Origin: Treponema sp.
GTDB lineage: Bacteria > Spirochaetota > Spirochaetia > Treponematales > Treponemataceae
Direction of reading: 5' to 3'
Length of the DNA stretch: 32,441 nucleotides
NCBI GenBank assembly: GCA_017961705.1
Contig: JAGCWT010000204.1
Span: 1 to 32,441, forward strand
In this document: in pieces, positions 1-7,151 of the stretch
Numbering within the stretch: the first letter of the stretch is position 1
Layout: each line of letters begins with the position of its first letter
Notes under the pieces: generated by a model
What the model was told of the DNA's origin: nothing
Database searches by the model: none
The model's input: only the letters and a program-made list of their open reading frames with translations
Made by a program: the position numbers and the translations under genes

Positions 1-215
1 ACTCCCTTTTGATACTTCCAGTCCTTTGTGCAAGCAGAATCAACCTAAGGCGTTTCTGCGGAATTAAGAAGCTTTTCTTGATCAGTTCTGTTTTGGGACT
101 TTTGTTTTCTCTTGTCGGATATGTAATCGCGGTAATTTGGAATCTTCCTCCGGCTGCGACCATCTCGGTTGTGGCTGGTGGCATATTTATAATATTTAGC
201 GGGGTTTTAAAATGA
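1..215 (+). CDS. metal-type ABC transporter permease, C-terminal end (partial)
   Basis: The frame is open from the left edge, so only the C-terminal ~70 residues are present. They form two hydrophobic segments, and the ending (FSLVGYVIAVIWNLPPAATI, then a short hydrophobic helix) matches the C-terminus of ABC-3 family permeases such as ZnuB/TroC, where a helix is followed by a 'DLPxGxTIV' turn and a last helix. These proteins form the membrane channel of zinc, manganese or iron importers. A TTG at 9 could be read as a start, but the preceding codons fit the family, so this is a fragment cut by the window. The TGA stop overlaps the ATG of the next gene (ATGA), which shows translational coupling with a binding lipoprotein. 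The metal cannot be told from this piece. Confidence 0.7.
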   Translation, partial: SLLILPVLCASRINLRRFCGIKKLFLISSVLGLLFSLVGYVIAVIWNLPPAATISVVAGGIFIIFSGVLK

Positions 216-991
216 AAAAAAATTGCCTTTTGTTTGCAACAAGTCTCTTGATTCTTTTTGCGGGCTGCAAGAAGTCTACTGCAAAAGTTGAGTCTGCGGC
301 AAACAGCCAGCCTGCCTTGAAATTTCTTGCATCTACAAGTTGGACTGCGGGCTTTATGGATATTGCCGGGGTTGACGGTGTAGAAATTGTAGCTCCTGCA
401 AGCCTTCGTCATCCGCCTGAATACGAGGTTACTGTTTCTGACATTCAGAAAATCAATGACAGTTCATATTTTGTTTATGCAGGTTTTGAACGCATGATAA
501 AAACCCTTGGCGATGCGGCAACGGCAGATTCAAAAATGATAAAGATAAAATGCGATAATTCAATTGAAACCGTTTCTTCGGAAGCCAAAAAACTTGCGGA
601 AATTTTTGGAACCCAGGATGAATGTAAAAAGCGTCTTGAAGAATATTGTGCTGTAGTGGAAAAAGGAAAAAATCGTCTTGCAAAAGAAGGGCTTGCCGGT
701 GCAAAAGTTTTCTGCAACAAGAACCAGATTTATCTTGCAAAGGACCTGGGGCTTGAAGTTGCACAGATCTTTGGGCCTGGAGAAGTGACTTCTGAACAGA
801 TTGCCTTTGCAAAAGAACAGGACTTTGTTTTTATCATAGACAACGTTCACAATCCTGTTGGAGGTCCGCTTATTGAAGTTGCCCCTGATGCGAAATATGT
901 TGTCTGGCGCAATTTTCCAGAGACGGTTGAGAGGGCTTCTTTGAAGAAAGTGATAGAAAGCAATATTGATTCCCTGTTCAAAAAGGAATAG
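212..991 (+). CDS. metal ABC transporter substrate-binding lipoprotein (ZnuA/TroA-like)
   Basis: This 259-residue protein has a lipoprotein signal peptide with lipobox FAGC (Cys19), so it is probably anchored on the periplasmic side of a membrane. Residues 60-100 (RHPPEYEVTVSDIQKI, then a FVYAGFE stretch) align with the 'DPHxYEPTPSDI...A DLVVYNGxxxE' block of cluster A-I solute-binding proteins, with His67 as the first metal ligand. His213 in DNVHNP is a candidate second ligand. The His-rich loop and middle His of classical ZnuA are not visible, so the site may be atypical. It overlaps the permease gene by 4 bp and is the last gene of that operon. Zinc or manganese binding is an inference from the family. 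Confidence 0.72.
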   Translation: MKKNCLLFATSLLILFAGCKKSTAKVESAANSQPALKFLASTSWTAGFMDIAGVDGVEIVAPASLRHPPEYEVTVSDIQKINDSSYFVYAGFERMIKTLGDAATADSKMIKIKCDNSIETVSSEAKKLAEIFGTQDECKKRLEEYCAVVEKGKNRLAKEGLAGAKVFCNKNQIYLAKDLGLEVAQIFGPGEVTSEQIAFAKEQDFVFIIDNVHNPVGGPLIEVAPDAKYVVWRNFPETVERASLKKVIESNIDSLFKKE

Positions 992-1073
992 CAAAAATTG
1001 GGCACTTTTTAACAAGAAGGCACTTTCTTTTTCTAGTTTTTACTTTATCATTATTTTATAATAGGAGAAATGT

Positions 1074-2204
1074 ATGGCACTTGATTTGACAAAGATACCA
1101 AAGCTTGGTTTTGGACTTATGCGTCTTCCAGAGAAAGACGGGGCGGTTGACATTGAGCGTGTTAAGATGATGGTGGATAAATATATAAATGCCGGCATGA
1201 ATTATTTTGACACGGCTTATATCTATCACGGTGGCCATTCGGAAGAGGCGGCAAGGGAGGCTCTTGTAAAGCGCTATCCGCGGGAAAGCTTTATGCTTGC
1301 AACAAAACTCCCGATTTGGGAAGTGAAGCAGGAAAGCGATGTTGAGCGTATTTTTAATGACCAGCTTAGCAAAACTTCTGCCGGATATTTTGACTTTTAT
1401 TTGCTCCATTCAATTGAAGAAGCCAATTATGAGTCATACGAAAAATATGACTGCTTTAACTGGGGACTTAAAAAGAAAGAGGCTGGCCTTATAAAGCATT
1501 TTGGTTTTTCTTTCCACGGAAGCCCGGAACTTTTGGAAAAGGTGTTGGACAAACATCCGGAGATGGAATTTGTTCAGATTCAGCTAAACTACCTTGACCG
1601 GACAAATCCTGTGGTTCAGTCTCAAAAGCTTTATGACATTCTTCACAAGCGGAACATTCCCATGATTATTATGGAGCCTGTTCGCGGAGGAATGCTTGCC
1701 AACATGCAGCCGGAGATTGAGGCAAAGTTTAAGAGCGTGCGTCCAAATAATTCAGTGGCATCATGGGCTTTGCGCTACGTTGGTTCTCTTGAAGGGGTGG
1801 TTACGATTCTTTCCGGAATGTCCAGTGAAGATCAGATGGATGACAATATAAGTACGTTCACTAATTTTGAACCGCTTACGCCGGAAGAGTTTAAGCTTAT
1901 TGATGAAGTGACGGAAGAAATATTGCGCATACCTCAGATTGGCTGTACTGCCTGCAAGTATTGCACTGACGGTTGCCCAATGAAAATAAGCATCCCGGAT
2001 GTCTTTAGGACGGTTAACACTTTAAGGCGTTACCCTGATGACTGGCGCGCAAAGAATTTCTATTCTGGTCTTGTTAACAGGAGTGGAAAGGCTTCTGATT
2101 GCGTTGAGTGCGGTCAGTGTGAAAGCGTTTGCCCCCAGCATCTTCCTATAATCAGCCTTTTAAAAGAAGCGTCTGAAATTCTTGATGCAAAGAAAGGTGC
2201 CTAA
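1074..2204 (+). CDS. aldo/keto reductase with C-terminal 4Fe-4S ferredoxin-like domain
   Basis: This 376-residue cytoplasmic oxidoreductase belongs to the iron-sulfur subgroup of the aldo/keto reductases. The TIM-barrel half carries the tetrad: Asp46 and Tyr51 (FDTAYIYHGG), Lys78 (ATKLP) and His112 (LLHS). The C-terminal ~90 residues hold two cysteine clusters, CTACKYCTDGCP and CVECGQCESVCP, the pattern for [4Fe-4S] centres. The family is expected to reduce carbonyl substrates with NAD(P)H or to pass electrons to or from a ferredoxin; the substrate is unknown. The ATG at 1074 is preceded by AGGAGA at 1063-1068. An upstream ATG at 1070 opens only a four-codon frame. The gene stands alone and converges on ychF through a shared terminator. 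Confidence 0.9.
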   Translation: MALDLTKIPKLGFGLMRLPEKDGAVDIERVKMMVDKYINAGMNYFDTAYIYHGGHSEEAAREALVKRYPRESFMLATKLPIWEVKQESDVERIFNDQLSKTSAGYFDFYLLHSIEEANYESYEKYDCFNWGLKKKEAGLIKHFGFSFHGSPELLEKVLDKHPEMEFVQIQLNYLDRTNPVVQSQKLYDILHKRNIPMIIMEPVRGGMLANMQPEIEAKFKSVRPNNSVASWALRYVGSLEGVVTILSGMSSEDQMDDNISTFTNFEPLTPEEFKLIDEVTEEILRIPQIGCTACKYCTDGCPMKISIPDVFRTVNTLRRYPDDWRAKNFYSGLVNRSGKASDCVECGQCESVCPQHLPIISLLKEASEILDAKKGA

Positions 2205-2227
2205 ATAAATTCTTTGTAAACCGTTGC

Positions 2228-2283
2228 AAAAAAAACTGGCCTTAAACTGCTTTGTGTTTGTGCAGTAAAAGGCCAATTTTTTT
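2228..2283. terminator. bidirectional rho-independent terminator
   Basis: The arms GGCCTTAAACTGC (2238-2250) and GCAGTAAAAGGCC (2262-2274) pair except for a 2x2 internal mismatch, with an 11-nt loop. A run of 7 T follows on the plus strand (2277-2283), and 8 A precede the stem (2228-2235), giving a T run on the minus strand. It can therefore end both the reductase and the convergent ychF transcript. Confidence 0.85.
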
Positions 2284-2292
2284 ATGGGGCTT

Positions 2293-3429
2293 TTATTTTG
2301 TTACGTTAAACTTGAAGAACAGCACATCTCCGTCTTGTACGACGTATTCCTTTCCTTCCGTGCGGTATTTTCCAGCTTCCTTGATTTTTTCTTCGCTACC
2401 GTACTGCCTTAGGTCATCAACAGTGTAGGCTTCTGCCTTGATGAATCCCTTTTCAAAGTCTGTGTGGATAACTCCTGCTGCCTGTGGTGCCTTGTCTCCG
2501 GCGTGAATTGTCCATGCGCGGCATTCGTCTGCTCCGCCTGTAAAAAAGGTGCGTAAGCCCATCAAGTGGTAAACCTGGCGGGCAAGAACTGTAAGTCCGC
2601 TTTCTTTAAGACCAACGGATTCCATGAATTCTTTGCGGTCTGCCTCGTCGGTAATCTCTGAAAGGTCAGCCTCAAACTTTCCGCAGATAACAACCACTTC
2701 TGATTTTTCTTCTGCGGCAATTTTCTTTACGGCTTCTACGTATTTGTTTGTGCCGGATTCAATTGTGTCTTCGTCTATGTTGCAGACAAAAATCTGCGGC
2801 TTAATCGTAAGCAGGTGGAGGTCGTAGATTGCTTCGCGCTCATCATCAGTAAGGTCTGCCATGCGGGCGCACTTGCCGTCCTGGAGCAGGGGCTTTATTT
2901 TTTCTACGGCGCTCATGTAGGGGGCAAGCTTTTTTTCTTCTTCTTTACCCATGGCGCGGATTTGCTTTGTGATTTTTTCCTGCCTCTTGGTGATTGTGTC
3001 CAAGTCTGCCTGGGCAAGCTCAAAGTCTATGGTAAGGATGTCGCTTTCCGGGTCGATTGGGGCGTCTGTTTTTGCGTCTTCGCGTACGTGCTGAATGTCC
3101 GGGTTGTCAAAACAGCGTACAACGTGGGCTATTACGGTTGTTTCGCGGATGTTTGCAAGGAACTGGTTGCCAAGGCCTTCTCCCTTGCTGGCTCCCTTTA
3201 TAAGTCCTGCAATGTCTACAAAGTCTACGGCAGCAGGAATTTTCTTTTTGGGCTGGAAAACGCTTGCCATAAAATCAAGGCGTTCATCTGGCAAGTCAAC
3301 AACGCCAACATTGGGGTCTATTGTACAGAAAGGATAGTTTTCTGCGGCGGCAGGTGCTTTGGTGAGAGCGCAAAAAAGTGTGGACTTTCCAACATTAGGA
3401 AGACCAACGATTCCACAGTTAAGTTTCAT
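2293..3429 (-). CDS. ychF: YchF/OLA1-family P-loop ATPase
   Basis: This 378-residue TRAFAC-class nucleotidase has the full YchF pattern. There is a G1 loop GLPNVGKST near residue 9, the PFCTIDPN switch region, DFVDIAGLIKGASKGEGLGN as G3, NIDE in the degenerate G4 position that favours ATP over GTP, and a C-terminal TGS domain ending in the family's DGDVLFFKFNV. The length is close to the usual ~363. YchF proteins bind ribosomes and are linked to stress and redox responses. The gene is monocistronic. The ATG has AAGGGA about 7 nt upstream, and a promoter lies at 3465-3493. Confidence 0.95.
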   Translation of the reverse strand: MKLNCGIVGLPNVGKSTLFCALTKAPAAAENYPFCTIDPNVGVVDLPDERLDFMASVFQPKKKIPAAVDFVDIAGLIKGASKGEGLGNQFLANIRETTVIAHVVRCFDNPDIQHVREDAKTDAPIDPESDILTIDFELAQADLDTITKRQEKITKQIRAMGKEEEKKLAPYMSAVEKIKPLLQDGKCARMADLTDDEREAIYDLHLLTIKPQIFVCNIDEDTIESGTNKYVEAVKKIAAEEKSEVVVICGKFEADLSEITDEADRKEFMESVGLKESGLTVLARQVYHLMGLRTFFTGGADECRAWTIHAGDKAPQAAGVIHTDFEKGFIKAEAYTVDDLRQYGSEEKIKEAGKYRTEGKEYVVQDGDVLFFKFNVTK

Positions 3430-3464
3430 ATATGATTCCCTTATTTATAGAAAATATTTGAGAG

Positions 3465-3493
3465 ATTATAGCGTATTTTACAAAATTAGTTAA
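3465..3493 (-). promoter_or_regulatory. predicted sigma-70 promoter of ychF
   Basis: On the minus strand TTAACT (3488-3493) and a perfect TATAAT (3465-3470) are separated by 17 bp. This places the transcript start about 30 nt before the ychF ATG. Confidence 0.6.
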
Positions 3494-3514
3494 GGGCAGA
3501 AAATACAGACCCAT

Positions 3515-3710
3515 GGGAATCAGTTTTGTGTTCCGCTTCCAGGCAAATCCGTCTGAAAACCCGCGGTGTCGCGGAATAGGAAATTAAACTCGCTGCGCGG
3601 CTTGAAGCTACGCTGCCGGGTACGTTCCGCTCCAATGCAGGTTTTCATACGGATTTACCTTCCGCTGCACACAAAACTGATTCCCGGTTGCTTTGCATAA
3701 GAAAATATTG
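3515..3710. repeat. intergenic inverted-repeat element, copy 1
   Basis: Most of the 377-bp gap between ychF and the SH3-like gene is one imperfect inverted repeat. The left arm (3515-3561) starts GGGAATCAGTTTTGTG and the right arm (3640-3685) ends CACAAAACTGATTCCC. Inside the arms AAATCCGT and ACGGATTT also pair, around a ~78-nt GC-rich centre. A tail TGCTTTGCATAAGAAAAT follows. The outer arm and tail recur in shortened form at 23743-23809, so this is a dispersed family. 3711-3806 holds only a small hairpin (CCGAC/GTCGG) and no gene. No transposase or coding frame is present, so it may be a non-autonomous element or a structured untranslated RNA. Confidence 0.65.
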
Positions 3711-3806
3711 TAAAAGCAAATTTCCGTTACGGCCCGACGCTACGCTGCCAGTCGGAGCACGCCGAGCAAGTCCGTGTTTTTTTAGTAAAATCTAATGTTG
3801 CAAATG

Positions 3807-4745
3807 TTAGAAGTCAAAGAGGTGGAGGTAGGCTCCGAAAACCCAGCCTTCCTTGTCTTCGCCTTCTACTCTTCCGTAGTACCAGTAGTCTGTTATGCCG
3901 TTGATTGTCTGGGTGTGCTTTGTGCGCTTCTGGGCAAGAAGAACCTGGTAGTTGCTTCCGCTGCCAAGGCCTTCAACTTTGGCTGTTACGGAATTGTCTG
4001 CGCTTGTTCCCGGCTTGCTCCTCATGTTGATTGTGGAACTGGCGTCGGCAAAAATTGCCATTCTGAGCGTTGAAGAGAAATCGTAGAAACCGCCTTCTTC
4101 CAGGTCAACACCGTGCAGGTATTCATCCGCGGCCTTTACGATTGCAGAAATATCCTCAGTGGATTTTTCCTGGAGCTTCTTAAGGTTGTTAAAGCTTGCT
4201 TCCTGGGCCTTTTTTGTCTTTGCCTTCTTAATCTTTGCAAATACCGTCATTGCCTGGCGCATAGCCTTGTCTGTGGAAGATTTGCCTTCGAGGATGTAGC
4301 CTGTTGTTACGCTCTTTATTGAGTAGTTGTAGTACTGGATTTTTGTAAGCGTTGCGAGTTCCTTCTTTGAAGTTCCGCAAGAAAGCACGAGTGCGCCGGT
4401 CTTGAGAACTGATTTTCCGCAGTTTACAAGGTCAAGTCCGTCGAATACGGTTGCATCTTCTACGATGATAGCCATTGCTCCGTCCGGAATTGAAGAGATC
4501 TGGCTCTTGTTTGCCCAGAGTTTTTTGCCCTGGTAGCTTACCTGAACTTTGCCGTCTTTTTCTTCCCCGCCAAGGGTTTCAAGGGATGTGCCGGTGGAAA
4601 GCTTTGCGGCCTGTGCCATCTTGCCGTCTTTTTCTTCGTAGAGAAGTCCGTTAGCCATGAGCATATAGGCTGTTGCTGCAAAGAGGTTTGATCCTGCTAC
4701 TGCCATAACAAAAGCTATTATAAAATTTCTTATTGTCTTTTTCAT
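3807..4745 (-). CDS. secreted SH3-like domain protein
   Basis: This 312-residue protein has an N-terminal signal peptide (positive MKKTIRN, hydrophobic core, cleavage near residue 23) and no lipobox, so it is probably periplasmic or surface-exposed. Residues ~25-90 form a small beta-rich domain (LYEEKDGKMAQAAKLSTGTS). A helical, Lys/Ala-rich middle follows. The C-terminal ~75 residues look like a bacterial SH3 domain (INMRSKPGTSADN, then YWYYGRVEGEDKEGWVFGAYL). Such domains bind peptides or glycans, often cell-wall related. It lies 18 bp downstream of a related SH3-like lipoprotein and is co-transcribed with it. The exact ligand is unknown. Confidence 0.75.
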   Translation of the reverse strand: MKKTIRNFIIAFVMAVAGSNLFAATAYMLMANGLLYEEKDGKMAQAAKLSTGTSLETLGGEEKDGKVQVSYQGKKLWANKSQISSIPDGAMAIIVEDATVFDGLDLVNCGKSVLKTGALVLSCGTSKKELATLTKIQYYNYSIKSVTTGYILEGKSSTDKAMRQAMTVFAKIKKAKTKKAQEASFNNLKKLQEKSTEDISAIVKAADEYLHGVDLEEGGFYDFSSTLRMAIFADASSTINMRSKPGTSADNSVTAKVEGLGSGSNYQVLLAQKRTKHTQTINGITDYWYYGRVEGEDKEGWVFGAYLHLFDF

Positions 4746-4763
4746 AACTGGTTTCTCCGTCTT

Positions 4764-6101
4764 TTATTCTTCTATTCCAAAGTCTGGTGTTCCAGAGCTT
4801 GGAGCTGGTTCGAGGACGCCGTCTTTTATCCATGCGCTGAATGCCCAGCCTTCTACTGCATTTGTGTAGTCAAAGTATGAGCGTGATGAAAAGCGGGTTG
4901 GGGAAATGTCCAGTATGTTGCCGTTTTCGAGGGTGGAAGGTGTGTCTTCTCCCGGTTTGCCTGTGGTTACGTAGAGCCACTTTCCTTTCTGGCCTGCAAC
5001 AGTGCCTGTTTCTGGAACTGACATGCGGTAGTAGACTGGAGTTTTGTCGTCGAGCTTTGTCTTTACGGCAGAAGCTGTTGTTGGCTGCAAGCGGAGGGAT
5101 ATCTTTGAACCGTCGCCTGTGTTTACGTAAGCTACGTACCAGTTGCCCATCTGGGTTATCTTGTCTGTGGAAACGGAAACGTCGCCTTTGTCGCTAGTTG
5201 CGTTTACCATCTGTGAAAGCCTGTAGTCTGTTGAAGAGGAGAGGCTTCCGCTGTTGCCTACTGCCCTTGCGATTGTAACGAGGTCTTTCTTTACGGTTGC
5301 GTTTGCGGTGTTTTCTGCACGGCCAAGAAGCATTTCGCAGGCGATTTCTGAGCTGTTGGACTTGATACAGTCTGATTCAATGTAGAAAGTCTGGAGCCAG
5401 CCTTTGTTTGTCTTTCCGTAAACCTGATAGAATCCGTCTGATTCCGGTCCGATTCTTGCAACAATCTGGTCCTGGGGGTAATAGAGACCGTCGTCGCGGA
5501 TGTTTTCTATGGATGGCTGGTCATAGGCAAGGGCGTCTCCGCTTCCGCTGATGATAACCGGTGTTCCGCGTACTGCAACAAGGTCCTTCTGAACCCACCT
5601 GTTTTCCTGGTTGTTGAACACTACATGAATCCATGTGCGCTTTTGACCGTCGTATGTGCGGATAGCGTCTTTTTCTTCCGGTTCACCGCTAGAATTTTTA
5701 AAGGCGTAAAGGACGGTTCCCGCTGCTGCTGAGGCTTTCCAGTCCATTCTGCCGTTCTTGTTTTCTTCGTAAACACCGGATTCTGGTGTCCATACCATTA
5801 CGACCGGAATCATTCCTGCGGTATTGTATTCCTCTGCAACAACTGGGGCTGCTGAGCTTTGTCCGCTGCTGGAACTTGCTGCACCGTCTTCTGAAACGGT
5901 TTCAAAAGTGTCTTCGGTATAAAGTTCTCCGCCTTCTTCGTCCCCGTCTCCTTCTTCTGAGGAAGACTCCTGGTTTTCTGCTTCTTGATCTGTTTCGCTG
6001 CCTGATGAATTCTGGCTACCACCTTTTTTTGAACAAGAAAGGATGGCTGCGGCAAAGATAAGGACTGCCGCAACTTTTATGCATTTTTTGAATATCTGCA
6101 T
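4764..6101 (-). CDS. SH3-like domain lipoprotein
   Basis: This 445-residue lipoprotein has the lipobox LSCS (Cys23), then an acidic Ser/Glu/Gly-rich linker (residues ~28-85) that probably acts as a tether. Repeated beta-rich SH3-like segments follow: one around 95-180 (GMIPVVMVWTPESGVYEENK), one around 180-250 (PQDQIVARIGPESDGFYQVYGKTNKGW) and one at the C-terminus (ISLRLQPTTASAVKTKLDD to VEGWAFSAWIKDG). The C-terminal part is similar in layout to the downstream gene, so the pair probably arose by duplication. The ATG has AGGAG six bases upstream. The role is unknown; an envelope-bound ligand-binding protein is the plain reading. Confidence 0.75.
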   Translation of the reverse strand: MQIFKKCIKVAAVLIFAAAILSCSKKGGSQNSSGSETDQEAENQESSSEEGDGDEEGGELYTEDTFETVSEDGAASSSSGQSSAAPVVAEEYNTAGMIPVVMVWTPESGVYEENKNGRMDWKASAAAGTVLYAFKNSSGEPEEKDAIRTYDGQKRTWIHVVFNNQENRWVQKDLVAVRGTPVIISGSGDALAYDQPSIENIRDDGLYYPQDQIVARIGPESDGFYQVYGKTNKGWLQTFYIESDCIKSNSSEIACEMLLGRAENTANATVKKDLVTIARAVGNSGSLSSSTDYRLSQMVNATSDKGDVSVSTDKITQMGNWYVAYVNTGDGSKISLRLQPTTASAVKTKLDDKTPVYYRMSVPETGTVAGQKGKWLYVTTGKPGEDTPSTLENGNILDISPTRFSSRSYFDYTNAVEGWAFSAWIKDGVLEPAPSSGTPDFGIEE

Positions 6102-6240
6102 GCTCTGCTCCTAAAATTATAGTTATGAGAGAATATAATATTTCTGCATGTTTTTCAAGGTTACGATTTTTTTAAGGCAGAAAAGGTATGTAAGTGTACT
6201 GCTGATGCGCTAACGGTTTATGTAACGAATAGTTGAATTT

Positions 6241-6260
6241 TTGTATACTATAGTATACAA
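6241..6260. promoter_or_regulatory. perfect 20-bp operator palindrome of the HigB/HigA-type operon
   Basis: TTGTATACTATAGTATACAA is an exact palindrome ending 7 bp before the toxin ATG. It contains -10-like sequences (TATACT, TATACA); with TTGAAT at 6233-6238 as -35 and TATACA at 6254-6259 as -10, the spacer is 15 bp. Repressor binding here would cover the core promoter, as expected for autorepression by the HTH antitoxin. Confidence 0.75.
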
Positions 6261-6267
6261 TTGAGTT

Positions 6268-6558
6268 ATGGTAAAAGTAGTTCAAACGGAAACCTATAAA
6301 AAATGGTTTAAGAAATTAAAAGACTATACGGCAAAATTTGCTATAGGTCAAAGAATTGAACGAATGCAGCAGGGCAATTTTGGCGATTCAAAAAGTGTAG
6401 GGGATGGAGTATTTGAATTGCGTGTTGATGTTGGTAAAGGTTACAGAGTGTATTTTACAAATGACGGTAAGGAAATTGTGATCCTGTTAGTAGGCGGAGA
6501 CAAATCTACTCAGGATTCTGATATAGCAAAAGCCAAAAAAATGGCAAAGGAATTTTAG
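6268..6558 (+). CDS. type II toxin, RelE/HigB-like (Gp49 family)
   Basis: This 96-residue basic protein has the pattern of 'addiction module killer' proteins of the RelE superfamily: an N-terminal FKKL helix, FELRVDVGKGYRVYFT, then EIVILLVGGDKSTQDSDIAKAKKMAKEF. Family members are mostly ribosome-dependent mRNA endonucleases. The toxin gene comes first and the HTH antitoxin second, the reversed order typical of HigBA-like pairs, with one base between the stop and the next ATG. Only a weak Shine-Dalgarno (GAG) precedes the ATG, and the predicted promoter allows almost no leader. The module is more AT-rich than neighbouring genes, which fits acquisition by transfer. Confidence 0.88.
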   Translation: MVKVVQTETYKKWFKKLKDYTAKFAIGQRIERMQQGNFGDSKSVGDGVFELRVDVGKGYRVYFTNDGKEIVILLVGGDKSTQDSDIAKAKKMAKEF

Positions 6559-6559
6559 C

Positions 6560-6853
6560 ATGGAAAAATTAACAGAATTTGATATGGCGGAATATCTTGA
6601 TACAGAAGAACTTCAGCAAGGTTATCTTGATTACAATGCAAAACAAGGAAGTCCAGAAGATTTGCTTAGGGCAATAAATACTGTTGCAAGGGCAAGAGGA
6701 ATGACAAAAACTGCAAAGGAAGCAGGCATTACAAGAGATGGACTTTATAAAGCCTTGTCGCCAGACGGAAATCCTGCCTTCTCTACTGTGTTTAACATTC
6801 TTCGTGCGATAGGTTATACGCTTACTCCAACACCAATATCTAAAACGGTGTAG
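6560..6853 (+). CDS. HTH antitoxin, HigA-like
   Basis: This 97-residue partner of the preceding toxin has the family pattern of 'addiction module antidote' proteins. The N-terminal toxin-contact segment is FDMAEYLDTEELQQGYLDY. A helix-turn-helix follows at about residues 35-85 (DLLRAINTVARARGMTKTAK, then GITRDGLYKALSPDGNPAFS). It should neutralise the toxin and repress the operon by binding the palindrome at 6241-6260. AAGGA inside the toxin end serves as ribosome-binding site. It ends TPTPISKTV, normal for this group. Confidence 0.88.
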   Translation: MEKLTEFDMAEYLDTEELQQGYLDYNAKQGSPEDLLRAINTVARARGMTKTAKEAGITRDGLYKALSPDGNPAFSTVFNILRAIGYTLTPTPISKTV

Positions 6854-6931
6854 GCGAATTTGAAAAGCGTAGTGCTGAAAGAAGTTCCATACTGCGAGAA
6901 ATGAGTCTGCAATCTAATTGTTAGCAAACAA

Positions 6932-7018
6932 AAGCCTAGCCCCGATTGGAAGGGCGGCGAAGCCGTTGCCGCCAGGCAATGGAGGGGTAGGGGGCCCCGG
7001 AACCCTGGAAAGCGGGTA
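6932..7018 (+). repeat. Flavo-1-like intergenic element, copy A
   Basis: The copy begins AAGCCTAGCCCCGATTGGAA and ends CCTGGAAAGCGGGTAAA, the conserved edges of the family. The GC-rich middle can fold (GGCGGCGAAGCCGTTGCCGCC). The 298-bp gap 6854-7151 otherwise holds an 8-bp inverted repeat (AATTGCAA 7021-7028 / TTGCAATT 7037-7044) and the promoter of the next gene. The edges resemble the Rfam Flavo-1 RNA motif as I remember it; this was not searched. Confidence 0.7.
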
Positions 7019-7101
7019 AAAATTGCAAGATGCGGTTTGCAATTATAACCGCCGGTTTAACTTGCAGTACGCTCCAAAAAAAAGACAAATTTCCTGTCTA
7101 C

Positions 7102-7145
7102 TTGCTTATTTTGCATTAAAAAAATAGAATTGCAGTATAAGGGGG
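7102..7145 (+). promoter_or_regulatory. predicted promoter and ribosome-binding site of the HD-domain gene
   Basis: TTGCTT (7102-7107) and TAGAAT (7125-7130) are 17 bp apart. AAGGGGG at 7139-7145 lies 6 bp before the ATG at 7152 and overlaps the in-frame TTG at 7146 too closely to serve it, so 7152 is the preferred start. Confidence 0.5.
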
Positions 7146-7151
7146 TTGGCG

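Noticed and set aside
2815-3435. 206-codon plus-strand frame opposite ychF
   Set aside because: It is the mirror of conserved YchF codons with no ribosome-binding site or family pattern.
5886-5902. Near-palindrome TGAAACGGTTTCA as a parS site
   Set aside because: It lacks the CACGTG centre of parS and lies inside a coding region; probably chance.
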